A stretch of 64,000 nt of DNA from Nanobdellota archaeon (GTDB lineage Archaea > Nanobdellota > Nanobdellia > Pacearchaeales > GW2011-AR1), in NCBI GenBank assembly GCA_021799535.1, contig JAJZAH010000005.1:1-64000 (forward strand), written 5' to 3'. The translations under genes were made by a program, and so were the position numbers. Every line of letters starts with the position of its first letter. Within the stretch, counting starts at the first letter, position 1. A model generated the notes under the pieces. It had not been told where the DNA came from and searched no databases. It was given only the letters and a program-made list of their open reading frames with translations. Below are positions 16,188-24,197 of the stretch, one piece after another.

Positions 16188-16217
16188 TGAAGTAATCCGA
16201 CAAAAAAATTAATAAGC

Positions 16218-16946
16218 CTATCGATGCCTTGCTCTTGGTGCCTGCGGATTGCTCCTTATCGCCGGAGAGGGGGCTACTTTTATACGGGCTTGAGGAAATT
16301 CTCTGACTCTTATCTGTGGCGTCGTTCCCGCTTTTGTCTGTGGAAGTGCGCTCATTCTGGTCGAAGATGCATAAGGTATTATCATATTAGATTTCACAAT
16401 TTCAGGAACTCTTGTTCGCGTTATATTTACTTCATCTCTTTGCCCGACATGCGGAGCTTCCCCTCTTGGTCTTGCAGGGATTTCTCTGACTTTTTCATGA
16501 CTTCTTACATCTATAGGGGTTGGGTAATAAATTCTTAGAAAATATCCCCCATAATACATCGTATAATTGAAATAACTGATGAATCCGAGAGGAGGATAGA
16601 TTCCAAAATAGTCTCGGTTTATTCCCGGCCCGTATAAGCAATAATTATCGATTCCGAGTCCTACATATACATCTCCGGCATCTATCCTTCCGTCACCGTT
16701 CGTATCAACATAAGGTCCGTAAATAAAAGGATATGGATCATATATATCATAAATCCCGTCGCCGTCAGAGTCAAGGTAAGGTCGGTTTTGTGCAGAATTC
16801 TGTATACTCTCGTTTTTTGACTCAGGAGAAGGATTTGTGTAAAAGGTCGTATAACATCCCGCAGCGGATGCCGTTATGACTGCCGGAAGAAATATCCTTC
16901 CCAACAGGGATTTTGCAATCCCAGAAAGTTTCCTTTCTTTATGCAT
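16218..16946 (-). CDS. Lipoprotein with calcium-binding dockerin-like repeats
   Basis: The product is 242 residues from ATG 16946. A TATA-like tatatat about 25-30 bases upstream favours this start over the in-frame ATG at 16985, which abuts the preceding stop. RIFLPAVITASAAGC is a lipoprotein signal with Cys as anchor. Two acidic loops, DSDGDGIYDIYDPY and DTNGDGRIDAGDVY, have EF-hand/dockerin spacing. A Tyr/Gly/Pro-rich middle and a basic Pro/Arg-rich C-terminus follow. It is an extracytoplasmic Ca-binding protein of unknown role, paired with the next lipoprotein. Confidence 0.6.
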   Translation of the reverse strand: MHKERKLSGIAKSLLGRIFLPAVITASAAGCYTTFYTNPSPESKNESIQNSAQNRPYLDSDGDGIYDIYDPYPFIYGPYVDTNGDGRIDAGDVYVGLGIDNYCLYGPGINRDYFGIYPPLGFISYFNYTMYYGGYFLRIYYPTPIDVRSHEKVREIPARPRGEAPHVGQRDEVNITRTRVPEIVKSNMIIPYASSTRMSALPQTKAGTTPQIRVREFPQARIKVAPSPAIRSNPQAPRARHR

Positions 16947-16985
16947 ACTATAATGTATATTTTGAAGTATATATATTTTATGCAT

Positions 16986-17342
16986 TTATCTGAGTTTGTA
17001 TATAATTTTGCACTTTGTCGTGTCTTTGCTATATCTATCCGCGAAGTATTTCCTTATCTTTTTTTCCAGACTACCGTTTGTCATGAATTGATAGCTCTCT
17101 TCAAAATCTTTAGGATCCAGGTAACCGTTCCCGTCCCTGTCAAGGTACTGTCCTGCTCCACTTATGTTTATTCCCAAAGAATAATATATCCTGTCTAAGT
17201 TGAAATCCTTCACTTTTATGTCCATTGAGACCACCGGCCTTTTGTCTTCTTTTATCATGACCCTTAAAGTGTTCAGTCCTATGCTGCATCCTGAAATGGA
17301 CGCTGAGATGACTAGTGCACAAAGTGCCTTTTTGAGTTTCAT
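16986..17342 (-). CDS. Small lipoprotein with one EF-hand
   Basis: A 118-residue protein. KALCALVISASISGC is a lipoprotein signal ending in the lipobox Cys. YLDRDGNGYLDPKDFEE is a canonical EF-hand loop (D-x-D-x-N-G...D). Its start overlaps the Cbf5 stop by four bases and its stop directly abuts the next frame, so it sits in the Cbf5 operon. It is probably exported and Ca-binding. Its partner encoded next has related loops. Confidence 0.6.
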   Translation of the reverse strand: MKLKKALCALVISASISGCSIGLNTLRVMIKEDKRPVVSMDIKVKDFNLDRIYYSLGINISGAGQYLDRDGNGYLDPKDFEESYQFMTNGSLEKKIRKYFADRYSKDTTKCKIIYKLR

Positions 17343-18226
17343 TTTATAGGCTGTAATGTGAATTTTGACTTCGCGAATATATCTCTTTCATTCGTGACCT
17401 CATACATACCAATGAACCTGTTCCCGCAAAAGACAGATATGAGCTTCCCTTTCTCATATTTATCTCCTTTCTCAATATCTTCGTTATGCAACGGCTTCCC
17501 AGTGTATATCCTTTCCAGGTTCTTCTCTTTTATGAAAGTCGTGTCATAAACTTCTGATATTATCTCAGCAGGTATAAGTATTTCCCTTAGTTTTCTTTCG
17601 TCTCCGTTCTTGTATTCTTCGGCTGCCTTCTCAAAATCATACAGGCTGACAGAAGGATAATCTTTGTCATTTTCGCTGAATATGCCTGCCCTAGTTCTTC
17701 TTAACTCGAGCATATGAGCCCCTATCCCAAGCTCTTTTCCAAGATCATCAATGAGTTTTCTTATGTAAGTTCCCCCCTGAACTTTTGCCTCGAAAAGGGC
17801 ATCTTTCCCATCGGTCTCTATAAGTCTGAAGGAATATATTTCTCTTTCTCTCATTTCTCTTTTGACGCGTGACTTCACAGGGGGCATTTGTTTTATGGTA
17901 CCTGAAAATTTTTCTCTTATTGCTTTTTCTATTTCATTTATGGATATTTCTTCGTGAAACCTTGCGATTCCGACATAGGTTTTGTCTTCCCCCAAAAAAT
18001 ATCCTGTAAGCCTGCATGCTCTGTTGAGAGCTACAGGAAGTACACCTGTGACCTTTGGGTCAAGGGTTCCAAAATGAGACGTTTTCCTTAGTCCGAGAGT
18101 TTTTCTTACAAACTCCGACACATCGAAGCTGGTAGGGCCTGATGGTTTATCCACATTTATTATTGAGAATTCAAGCAGATCTGATGTCGGCTTTTCGCCT
18201 TTTATCTTTTCAATCTCTGGTTTCAT
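17339..18226 (-). CDS. cbf5: tRNA/rRNA pseudouridine synthase Cbf5 (TruB family)
   Basis: A 295-residue catalytic subunit of box H/ACA RNPs, also acting on tRNA U55. INVDKPSGPTSFDV opens the TruB domain, SHFGTLDPKVTGVLPVAL carries the catalytic Asp, and VQGGTYIRKLIDDLG is the second conserved block. A PUA domain starts near residue 215 (REILIPAEIISEV, GKLISVFCGNRFIGMYEV). The N-terminus lacks the longer eukaryal extension. It overlaps the upstream membrane-protein gene by 17 bases and the downstream EF-hand lipoprotein by four. Confidence 0.92.
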   Translation of the reverse strand: MKPEIEKIKGEKPTSDLLEFSIINVDKPSGPTSFDVSEFVRKTLGLRKTSHFGTLDPKVTGVLPVALNRACRLTGYFLGEDKTYVGIARFHEEISINEIEKAIREKFSGTIKQMPPVKSRVKREMREREIYSFRLIETDGKDALFEAKVQGGTYIRKLIDDLGKELGIGAHMLELRRTRAGIFSENDKDYPSVSLYDFEKAAEEYKNGDERKLREILIPAEIISEVYDTTFIKEKNLERIYTGKPLHNEDIEKGDKYEKGKLISVFCGNRFIGMYEVTNERDIFAKSKFTLQPIK

Positions 18227-18671
18227 AAAACTTCTTAAGATCGGAGATTATAAAATCTTGCCTTAAAACGCCGTTTCCGCTTTGGCTGGGCATTGGCGTT
18301 TCTGTAAGGTTTGCTTCCTGATCCCTCCTCTCGGTATTTTCTATCCTTTTTTCGAGATTTTTTAATTCCCTGTTTGCTTTGTTGGCAAATTCACTGCGGA
18401 CCATGTAACTGTACACAGCGTTTGACCCTGAAAAAAATCCGCCCAGACCAAAAATATATCCTGTGCGCTCCTTGATGTGAAAAAAGTCTCTGCTGAAACC
18501 TTGGATGAATTTATCTGCATACGGAAAGTATCCTGCTATCAGGTCTCCGAATTCTTTTCCGACCATCCATCCCGCAAACGCACCGAGCGCAATGAAGCAT
18601 CCATCTCTGAAATGCTTTCCAAATCCCATCAATTCTGGTGAGCTCTCACGCTTATAAGTTTTTATTTTCAT
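18210..18671 (-). CDS. Hypothetical membrane protein, 153 residues
   Basis: Residues 25-50 (CFIALGAFAGWMVGKEFGDL) and 88-105 (GYIFGLGGFFSGSNAVYSYM) look like glycine-rich membrane segments. The C-terminal third is a charged coiled coil (REFANKANRELKNLEKRIEN in part). It overlaps its neighbours by a few bases between the radical SAM gene and Cbf5, so it is expressed with them. I do not recognise the family. Confidence 0.55.
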   Translation of the reverse strand: MKIKTYKRESSPELMGFGKHFRDGCFIALGAFAGWMVGKEFGDLIAGYFPYADKFIQGFSRDFFHIKERTGYIFGLGGFFSGSNAVYSYMVRSEFANKANRELKNLEKRIENTERRDQEANLTETPMPSQSGNGVLRQDFIISDLKKFYETRD

Positions 18672-19693
18672 GAGAACTGGACTTTTTCCCTTAGGATTTC
18701 CTCCCTGTCATAAGTTGGGTATTCTTCAACTCGAAATATTTCTACCCCATTTCCTATTTTTCTCACGGATAAGGGGTTTATGATTATTTGGTTTTTCTTA
18801 TTGTCCCGAATGAAATCTTCTTTATTGAGTAGGGTTTCATTCTTTTTCTCGATAGAAAAGTAGATTATTGTCCCGTCTTCCGTCATTTCAGAGAATTTCG
18901 GGATCCGGTAGTTTTTTAACCTGTTCCCATACTGGTGCCAGTTTTTTAACCTTGATGTGCACATATGGATATTGAGTTCTGGGAGACTTTTTCTGATTCT
19001 TTTCGCTAATTTGATTCCTGATGAAACAGAGCTCTTTACAGTATATCCGTTTTTATTAAGGGAGTATTTTTTTGCCATGAGGGGGCCAAGGATTTCGCCA
19101 GCTTCAAGTTCGTTGAGGTTCAAGAAAGAAATATAATCTTTTGCTTTCATGATGAAATCATACATCTTTTTTGTCTTGTCTGGGAAAGATGGAATCTCAA
19201 CTCCTATATTACTCTTTTTCCAGAATTTCCCGGCAAGTTTTATCTTTTCAAGTTCTTCATCCTGGTTTTTATCAAAGTCCGGGTGGAATCTCACCTCATC
19301 TACGACTTTGGACAGTCTTTTTAGTTTATCTTCATTGACTAATTTTGTGGATAAATAAATATGTATATGAAAATTTTTCCCAAATCTTTTCTTAAGTGTT
19401 CCTGCAAGTTTCATCGTCCTGTCAAATTTTAATAGGGGGTCTCCTCCCGTGAGTGAACAGCTTTTTGCGCCTGAAACCTCAACTTCTTTTATTAAACCTT
19501 TTATTGATTTCACTGGTCTTTCATTGGCATAAATATCGTCCACATTTTTCCTCATCTTTGAGAGCGGGCAAAAGTTGCAGCCACGCGAGCACATTCCAGT
19601 AACAAAAAGGACCATCTTGCGTCCTTCAACGCATAACTCGCATCCTCTCACGAGGTTTCCCGATAAATAAGATTCATAAGGTGTCTTTTTCAT
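18668..19693 (-). CDS. Radical SAM protein, COG2108-like
   Basis: A 341-residue protein. VTGMCSRGCNFCPLSKM near residue 30 is the CxxxCxxC cluster motif, preceded by a second pair GCELC at 18-22. SGAKSCSLTGGDPLLKFDRT is the GGD/E SAM-binding motif. This arrangement matches the uncharacterised archaeal COG2108 family related to pyruvate-formate-lyase activases. The substrate is unknown. It overlaps the AlkD-like gene by four bases and the membrane-protein gene by four, so all lie in one operon leading to Cbf5. Confidence 0.8.
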   Translation of the reverse strand: MKKTPYESYLSGNLVRGCELCVEGRKMVLFVTGMCSRGCNFCPLSKMRKNVDDIYANERPVKSIKGLIKEVEVSGAKSCSLTGGDPLLKFDRTMKLAGTLKKRFGKNFHIHIYLSTKLVNEDKLKRLSKVVDEVRFHPDFDKNQDEELEKIKLAGKFWKKSNIGVEIPSFPDKTKKMYDFIMKAKDYISFLNLNELEAGEILGPLMAKKYSLNKNGYTVKSSVSSGIKLAKRIRKSLPELNIHMCTSRLKNWHQYGNRLKNYRIPKFSEMTEDGTIIYFSIEKKNETLLNKEDFIRDNKKNQIIINPLSVRKIGNGVEIFRVEEYPTYDREEILREKVQFS

Positions 19694-20388
19694 TTGAATT
19701 CTCCTTTCAGAAATTTTTTCCTTTCCTTTTCAGGAAATCTTTCTATCGCGTAACGCAAAGTTGTCCTTGGAATTTTCCGGTAATTTATCCTGATAAAATC
19801 TTTCAGAATTTCAACGTCCTTTTTTCCGACTTCTCTGAGCATCCAACCCATTGCTTTGTGTATCAGGTCCTCTTTGTCATCGAAAAGTACCTCGGATATT
19901 CTGAGAGTGTCAGCGAATTCGCCGTTTTTTATGAAAGCATAAGTCGAGACTATAGCAATTCTTCTTTCCCACATGTTTCTGGATTTTGCAAATCTGTAGA
20001 GCACTTTTCGGTCTTTGTCAAGCAAGAAGTCGCCAAGGAGATTATAAGCAGAAATATCCACGAGGCTCCAGTTATTCACTTTTCTTGCGATTTTGAGGTA
20101 AAAATTCGCTATCTCGTCTTTGTTCCCGCTTTTTTTGTATTTCCTATGGAGTATAAGAAGGCCGATTGATTTGTAATCGTTTATGTTTTTGTCCATGAGC
20201 CTTGAAACTTCACTTAATGATAAGTTTGAGTACTTTTTCGCGAGTTCCCGCCGGGTTCTGGTGTCTACTCCGAGAAAAATGTGACCTTGCGCATAATCTC
20301 CCGGACCTGTCTTTGAGAACATGTTGTCTTTTTTTCCTTCCGGGTATTTTGCATTCTTTTGTATTTCTTCAAGCAGTTCTTCTAGCAT
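19690..20388 (-). CDS. AlkD-like DNA alkylation repair glycosylase
   Basis: A 232-residue HEAT-like repeat protein. NNWSLVDISAYNLLGDFLL near residue 104, then SRNMWERRIAIVSTYAFIK, then EDLIHKAMGWMLREVGK and IPRTTLRYAIERFP are the conserved AlkD blocks with the Trp, Asp and Arg that grip alkylated DNA. AlkD removes 3- and 7-alkylpurines without base flipping. It is the first gene of the run to Cbf5 and is divergent from the deoxyribosyltransferase-like gene. Confidence 0.85.
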   Translation of the reverse strand: MLEELLEEIQKNAKYPEGKKDNMFSKTGPGDYAQGHIFLGVDTRTRRELAKKYSNLSLSEVSRLMDKNINDYKSIGLLILHRKYKKSGNKDEIANFYLKIARKVNNWSLVDISAYNLLGDFLLDKDRKVLYRFAKSRNMWERRIAIVSTYAFIKNGEFADTLRISEVLFDDKEDLIHKAMGWMLREVGKKDVEILKDFIRINYRKIPRTTLRYAIERFPEKERKKFLKGEFK

Positions 20389-20420
20389 AAATTTTTATAG
20401 CAAATTCCCGTTAAAAACTT

Positions 20421-20861
20421 ATGTTCTTAGAAAAGTATTATCAAAAAATGAAAGAAGCGGAAAGTTATCTGGATTTGTCAGATATTGCTATTGAAATCTT
20501 AAGTGGAATGCCTCAACCGGTTTCCATGGTTTCAGGCCCAATCTCATCTGGAGGCAGGGGGTCTATAAAAGAGAACCTCTCTGAGCTCAAGAGGGTCGTT
20601 TCTGATCTTAAAGAGAAAGGCGACGTTATATTCGACAACCTCAGCTTTGAGGAGCATATAAGTCGTATAAGAAGCAGCCAGTCCAATCTGTCAAAAGAAG
20701 AAAGTAATCAGATTCTTCTTGAAGAATTTTATGGCCCAATTTTTGATTCGGGTTTTATAAAGAGAATATTCTTTCTGCCAGATTGGGAATCTTCTCAAGG
20801 TGCGAGTTGGGAGCATGGGAAAGCAGAGGAATTGGATATGGATATTGTTCATCTTGATTGA
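20421..20861 (+). CDS. Nucleoside 2-deoxyribosyltransferase-like protein (DUF4406-like)
   Basis: A 146-residue protein. SMVSGPISSGGRGSIKENL at about residue 36, then a strand near DVIFDNLSFEEH, and the C-terminal RIFFLPDWESSQGASWEHG followed by KAEELDMDIVHL match the fold of deoxyribosyltransferases and DUF4406. In these, a GPI...N loop opens the site and a LPGWExSxGAxxE segment carries the catalytic Glu. It may process damaged nucleosides, fitting the adjacent repair genes. Confidence 0.6.
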   Translation: MFLEKYYQKMKEAESYLDLSDIAIEILSGMPQPVSMVSGPISSGGRGSIKENLSELKRVVSDLKEKGDVIFDNLSFEEHISRIRSSQSNLSKEESNQILLEEFYGPIFDSGFIKRIFFLPDWESSQGASWEHGKAEELDMDIVHLD

Positions 20862-20899
20862 ATCAAAAAATTTAATAGCTCCCGATTCTTTGACAGGCT

Positions 20900-21514
20900 A
20901 TGTTCCCGCGTGAAAAGGCGATAAAGCAATTGGAAAAGATTAAATTAATGGGCAGGAAGATGCGTCTTGCGGCGGAAGGCTGGGAGAACCCTTTCCAAAC
21001 TTTGATTGCGATAGTCCTTTCGGCAAGGACGAGAGATGAGACTACAATTGAAGTCTGTAAAAAACTTTTCGAAAGATTTCCGACAGCAGAAAGGCTGTCG
21101 AAGGCTAATCCTGCTGAAGTGGAAAAAATTATAATGCCTGTAAATTTCTTCCAGAATAAATCTAAAAATATTGTGAACTGTGCCAGAGATATTGTAAAAA
21201 AATTTGGCTCTAAGATTCCGGAATCCATAGAGAAGATGACTGAGCTTCCTGGCGTAGGCAGGAAAACTGCAAATGTATTCCTGTCTGAATTCAGCCATGA
21301 TGCCCTTGGCGTCGACACCCATGTGACTTACATTTCAAACTATCTCGGATGGGTTAGTTCAGATAAACAAGAGATTATAGAGAGGACCCTAAAAGAGCTT
21401 TTTCCAAAAAATCTTTGGAGCAGTGTAAACCCTGCTTTGGTGAGGTTCGGGAAGACTTATACTTCATCTTATGAGAAAAACAGGCTCCTTGATGAAATAA
21501 AGAAGATTGAATAA
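20900..21514 (+). CDS. nth: Endonuclease III-like DNA glycosylase
   Basis: A 204-residue HhH-GPD enzyme that excises oxidised pyrimidines. PFQTLIAIVLSARTRDETT is the opening block, ELPGVGRKTANVFLSEF carries the HhH and catalytic Lys near residue 120, and GVDTHVTYISN carries the catalytic Asp near 138. Canonical Nth ends with a four-cysteine [4Fe-4S] loop; here the chain ends at FGKTYTSSYEKNRLLDEIKK with no such cysteines. A TATA-like aaatttaatag lies about 28 bases upstream. Confidence 0.88.
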   Translation: MFPREKAIKQLEKIKLMGRKMRLAAEGWENPFQTLIAIVLSARTRDETTIEVCKKLFERFPTAERLSKANPAEVEKIIMPVNFFQNKSKNIVNCARDIVKKFGSKIPESIEKMTELPGVGRKTANVFLSEFSHDALGVDTHVTYISNYLGWVSSDKQEIIERTLKELFPKNLWSSVNPALVRFGKTYTSSYEKNRLLDEIKKIE

Positions 21515-21547
21515 GTATTATAAACTTCCGGGTCTTTCTGCCTCTTA

Positions 21548-21790
21548 ATGATTGGTAGTATTGACAGCAAGCCTGACCTTGAGATATTTCTTGATCCTGA
21601 TGTCGATAACCTTCCTTTTGGGCCTGTAACCGGGACTTTGATAAAGATAAAGGAGCCAAAAAGGCAGGGAAGACTTGAAGTCTCTGTCAATGACCTGCGT
21701 AAATATGAAAATGGTTTTGGTATAGGGGTATATAATAAAGAGTATTGGGGGATCCCGGAAGGGTCCGGCTCTACATTTTCCTGGGTATGA
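21548..21790 (+). CDS. Hypothetical 80-residue protein
   Basis: I do not recognise the family. The chain is compact and beta-rich, with DLEIFLDPDVDNLPFGPVTG, then KIKEPKRQGRLEVSVNDLRK, then GVYNKEYWGIPEGSG. The stop overlaps the start of the next small gene by ATGA, indicating a coupled pair downstream of nth. Confidence 0.5.
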   Translation: MIGSIDSKPDLEIFLDPDVDNLPFGPVTGTLIKIKEPKRQGRLEVSVNDLRKYENGFGIGVYNKEYWGIPEGSGSTFSWV

Positions 21791-21960
21791 ATTGGTATGA
21801 GGAGTTTCTTGAAAAAAGCCATCTCAGCACGAGACACAGAATGAGAGACAGGAAAATTGAAATATGTAATACTGAGTCGCTTGAATTCTATGATAAAGAC
21901 AGATTTGAGTCCCTTGGGTTTTACCGCGACAATAGGAATAAATTACCGGAGATGAACTGA
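21787..21960 (+). CDS. Hypothetical 57-residue protein, coupled to upstream gene
   Basis: ATG 21787 overlaps the previous TGA by four bases. The product begins MNWYEEFLEKSHLSTRHRMR and continues with a strongly charged chain (DRKIEICNTESLEFYDKDRF). It is probably a small soluble partner of the 80-residue protein. A longer version starting at 21745 in the same frame would overlap the upstream gene by 46 bases and is less likely. Confidence 0.5.
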   Translation: MNWYEEFLEKSHLSTRHRMRDRKIEICNTESLEFYDKDRFESLGFYRDNRNKLPEMN

Positions 21961-22031
21961 TAATCTCTATTTATATGTGCTTTTTTTCATATGTTGAATA
22001 AATTTAAATACTTTTTTTCTCTTGATTTTAT

Positions 22032-22487
22032 ATGAAAGCAGATTTTGAACTTCCTGATAAAGACGGAAACTTGGTTTCTCTGAGGGAGCTTAGGGGCAAG
22101 TGGGTTGTTGTTTATTTTTATCCAAGGGATATGACCCCCGGATGCACGATTGAAGCGCACGAATTTACAAGATTCCTGCCGGATTTTAGGAAATCCCGGG
22201 CACAAGTCCTGGGGATAAGTCCTGATTCAGAGGAGAGTCATTGCGATTTTTATGACAAGGAGAAGCTGAAGCTGACGCTATTGTCTGACAGGGGGGCGAT
22301 TGTCGCAAGAAAGTTCGGGGCTTACGGGAAGAAGAAGCTTTATGGAAAGGAATATGAAGGAATGATCAGGTCGACTTTTCTTGTAAATCCTGAGGGCGAA
22401 ATTGCCTTTTTATGGAAAAGTGTCAAGCCTCTGGGACATGCTGAAGCAGTCTTAAAGAAGCTTAGGGAAATAGAAGATGCAGCTTAG
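22032..22487 (+). CDS. bcp: Peroxiredoxin, BCP/PrxQ type
   Basis: A 151-residue thiol peroxidase. FYPRDMTPGCTIEAHEF near residues 29-45 is the peroxidatic Cys loop (PxxxTxxC), and ISPDSEESHCDFYDKEKL follows, as in bacterioferritin comigratory proteins. The resolving Cys five residues after the peroxidatic one is absent (Ala-His there), so it is a 1-Cys or atypical form. The gene overlaps the Ogg2 gene by 11 bases, linking peroxide removal to repair of oxidised guanine. Confidence 0.88.
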   Translation: MKADFELPDKDGNLVSLRELRGKWVVVYFYPRDMTPGCTIEAHEFTRFLPDFRKSRAQVLGISPDSEESHCDFYDKEKLKLTLLSDRGAIVARKFGAYGKKKLYGKEYEGMIRSTFLVNPEGEIAFLWKSVKPLGHAEAVLKKLREIEDAA

Positions 22488-23148
22488 CCTTTTTTCCGAT
22501 AATGGGGGCAAGAATTTCGGACCTGTAATCAAAGAGATTGCTTCTCTTCGGTCTTCCTCGGTAAAAGAGATGATAGACTCGAAGATGAGGGAATTTGAAT
22601 TGGTGGGCTTGTCAGGGCCTGACAGGATTTTCAGCGAACTTTGCTTTTGTTTCATGACTGCGAATTTCTCAGCCGCAGGCGGAATTAAAATTCAAAATGA
22701 AATCGGTGATGGTTTTATTAATTTAGCTCAGGGGGATTTAGCTGAAAAACTTGCACAGCTTGGTCATAGGTTCCCGAATGCAAGGGCAAAATATGTTATA
22801 GATTCAAGGGCAAAAAAAGATGAGCTCATAAAAATGTTGAAAGAAATTGATGACGATCTTGTTTTGAGAGAGTGGATAGTGAAAAATATAAAGGGCGTCG
22901 GTATGAAAGAAGCTTCGCATTTCCTCAGAAATATTGGTTACAAGAACCTTGCTATAATTGACTTCCACATTATTGACCTTCTTGTAAAACACAATTTGAT
23001 AGAAATGCCTAAAAGTAAAAGTCTTACGCCTAAAAAATACCTTGAGGTTGAAGATGTCCTCAGAGAAATCAGCAAAAAAACCGGACTTCATCTGGGAGAA
23101 CTCGATCTTTATCTTTGGTATCTTGAGACAGGAAAAATCTTGAAATAG
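22477..23148 (+). CDS. ogg: 8-oxoguanine DNA glycosylase/lyase, archaeal Ogg2 type
   Basis: A 223-residue HhH-GPD glycosylase. CFCFMTANFSAAGGIKIQNE, HRFPNARAKYVID, then NIKGVGMKEASHFLRNIGY with the catalytic Lys near residue 144, and LAIIDFHIIDLL with the catalytic Asp, match archaeal Ogg2 (COG1059). It ends after LDLYLWYLETGKI, the family C-terminus. It removes 8-oxoG and cuts the strand by beta elimination. It is translated from within the end of the peroxiredoxin gene. Confidence 0.88.
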   Translation: MQLSLFSDNGGKNFGPVIKEIASLRSSSVKEMIDSKMREFELVGLSGPDRIFSELCFCFMTANFSAAGGIKIQNEIGDGFINLAQGDLAEKLAQLGHRFPNARAKYVIDSRAKKDELIKMLKEIDDDLVLREWIVKNIKGVGMKEASHFLRNIGYKNLAIIDFHIIDLLVKHNLIEMPKSKSLTPKKYLEVEDVLREISKKTGLHLGELDLYLWYLETGKILK

Positions 23149-23181
23149 TGTTACTATTTATAAGACACAACAGTCCGAAAA

Positions 23182-23190
23182 ATTTATAAA
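23182..23190 (+). promoter_or_regulatory. TATA box of the 225-residue protein gene
   Basis: atttataaa centred near 23186 lies 26 bases before ATG 23212, the spacing of a leaderless archaeal promoter. Confidence 0.5.
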
Positions 23191-23211
23191 GTTCTTATCC
23201 ATAGAAATTCT

Positions 23212-23889
23212 ATGAAAGCAAAGATCGGAAGGTCATATTTGACTGAAATTCCTCACGAAGGAGGAAAACTTGCTTTCCAGTATCCCGCATTCAAAGGCAC
23301 TTTCGGAGAGGTTGCGGAGCAGATTGACAAAGAAGGGCTGAAAAGGCCGACTTCTCCTGAAGTTGCATCCTTGGTTTATGATGCGTGGAAAAATCCAAAA
23401 GGAGAATATGAATCCCAAGTTCTTGGTATACTCAGGAGAAATTGGATATGGGAGTTCATAGGAAACCTTTATATTCCAAAATCCAATGATGAGATAAACA
23501 ATGGAGTCATAATTGAATATAACCCTAAAATTGTCAAGGGGAAATTGTCTATGAATAAAAGTTCTCTTGTGAAAAGATTAAATGAAAGTGATCTAAATGT
23601 AAAATTTGTGCCTTTTGGCTACAATATCAAAAGCCAAACCCTTAAAGAGTTCGGGGAAAATCCTTATATTGTTGCAAGATATGGCGAGGAAGGAGCTGAG
23701 AAAATTGCGGAGATCGCTTCAAAGTATAGCTCCAACCCTTATCTTTGGAGTTTTGATTCTGTTGATGAAGAGACTGTAAGAGTGTCTGCTTTGTTCAATT
23801 ACCTCTACGACGGCAGGTTGGACGTCTGTGGCGACGTTAGGGCTGGCGACTCCGATGGTTGTTCTTTTGGGGTAAGTGTCGCAGACTAA
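23212..23889 (+). CDS. Hypothetical 225-residue protein
   Basis: I do not recognise a named family. The protein is soluble, with no signal peptide. Visible segments are LAFQYPAFKGTFGEVAEQID, ASLVYDAWKNPKGEYESQVL, WEFIGNLYIPKSNDEINNGV and FVPFGYNIKSQ. The Cys-containing C-terminus (RLDVCGDVRAGDSDGCSF) is Gly/Asp-rich. It is preceded by a good TATA box and followed by a long structured non-coding stretch. Confidence 0.55.
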   Translation: MKAKIGRSYLTEIPHEGGKLAFQYPAFKGTFGEVAEQIDKEGLKRPTSPEVASLVYDAWKNPKGEYESQVLGILRRNWIWEFIGNLYIPKSNDEINNGVIIEYNPKIVKGKLSMNKSSLVKRLNESDLNVKFVPFGYNIKSQTLKEFGENPYIVARYGEEGAEKIAEIASKYSSNPYLWSFDSVDEETVRVSALFNYLYDGRLDVCGDVRAGDSDGCSFGVSVAD

Positions 23890-24197
23890 ATCTTATGCTC
23901 GCGATTCGCAAGATTGGAACATTTACAATTGAGAACGTTGAAATCGTTCGCGCTCACGGGCAGTGAAGTTGCACTCAGACGCGAAAATTTTTTAGGTGGC
24001 TTTTGTTTTGATGTCTTGTCCTGGAGAGTTTGCATTTCCCTGAGCAAGAAATGCAAGTAAAGGACTACGCGCTAGTTAACAGCATTTCCTTGCGGAAATC
24101 ATAAAATTCAGCTTTGATAGGATTAAAAAGCGGCGACTAACTTAAGGTTAGATAATAAACAAAAACTCATAGGATTGTCAATAGGTTAAAAAGAGAA
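23890..24197. other. Gene-free stretch with several hairpins, candidate structured RNA
   Basis: No frame here looks coding. It contains clustered inverted repeats: GAACG/CGTTC (about 23931-23949), AGTG/CACT, TTGCATTTC/GAAATGCAA (about 24029-24056) enclosed by GTCCT/AGGAC, and ATTTCC/GGAAAT (about 24084-24099). The nested stem inside GTCCT/AGGAC is the most convincing. The strand and function are undetermined; it has no RNase P, SRP RNA or 5S hallmarks that I can see. It could be the 3' region of the upstream gene or an independent RNA. Confidence 0.35.

Noticed and set aside
20872-21322. Two long minus-strand frames opposite nth
   Set aside because: Both overlap the conserved catalytic blocks of Nth and have low-complexity Ser/Phe-rich products.
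23890-24197. RNase P RNA, SRP RNA or 5S rRNA
   Set aside because: None of the hallmark conserved segments of these RNAs could be found on either strand.
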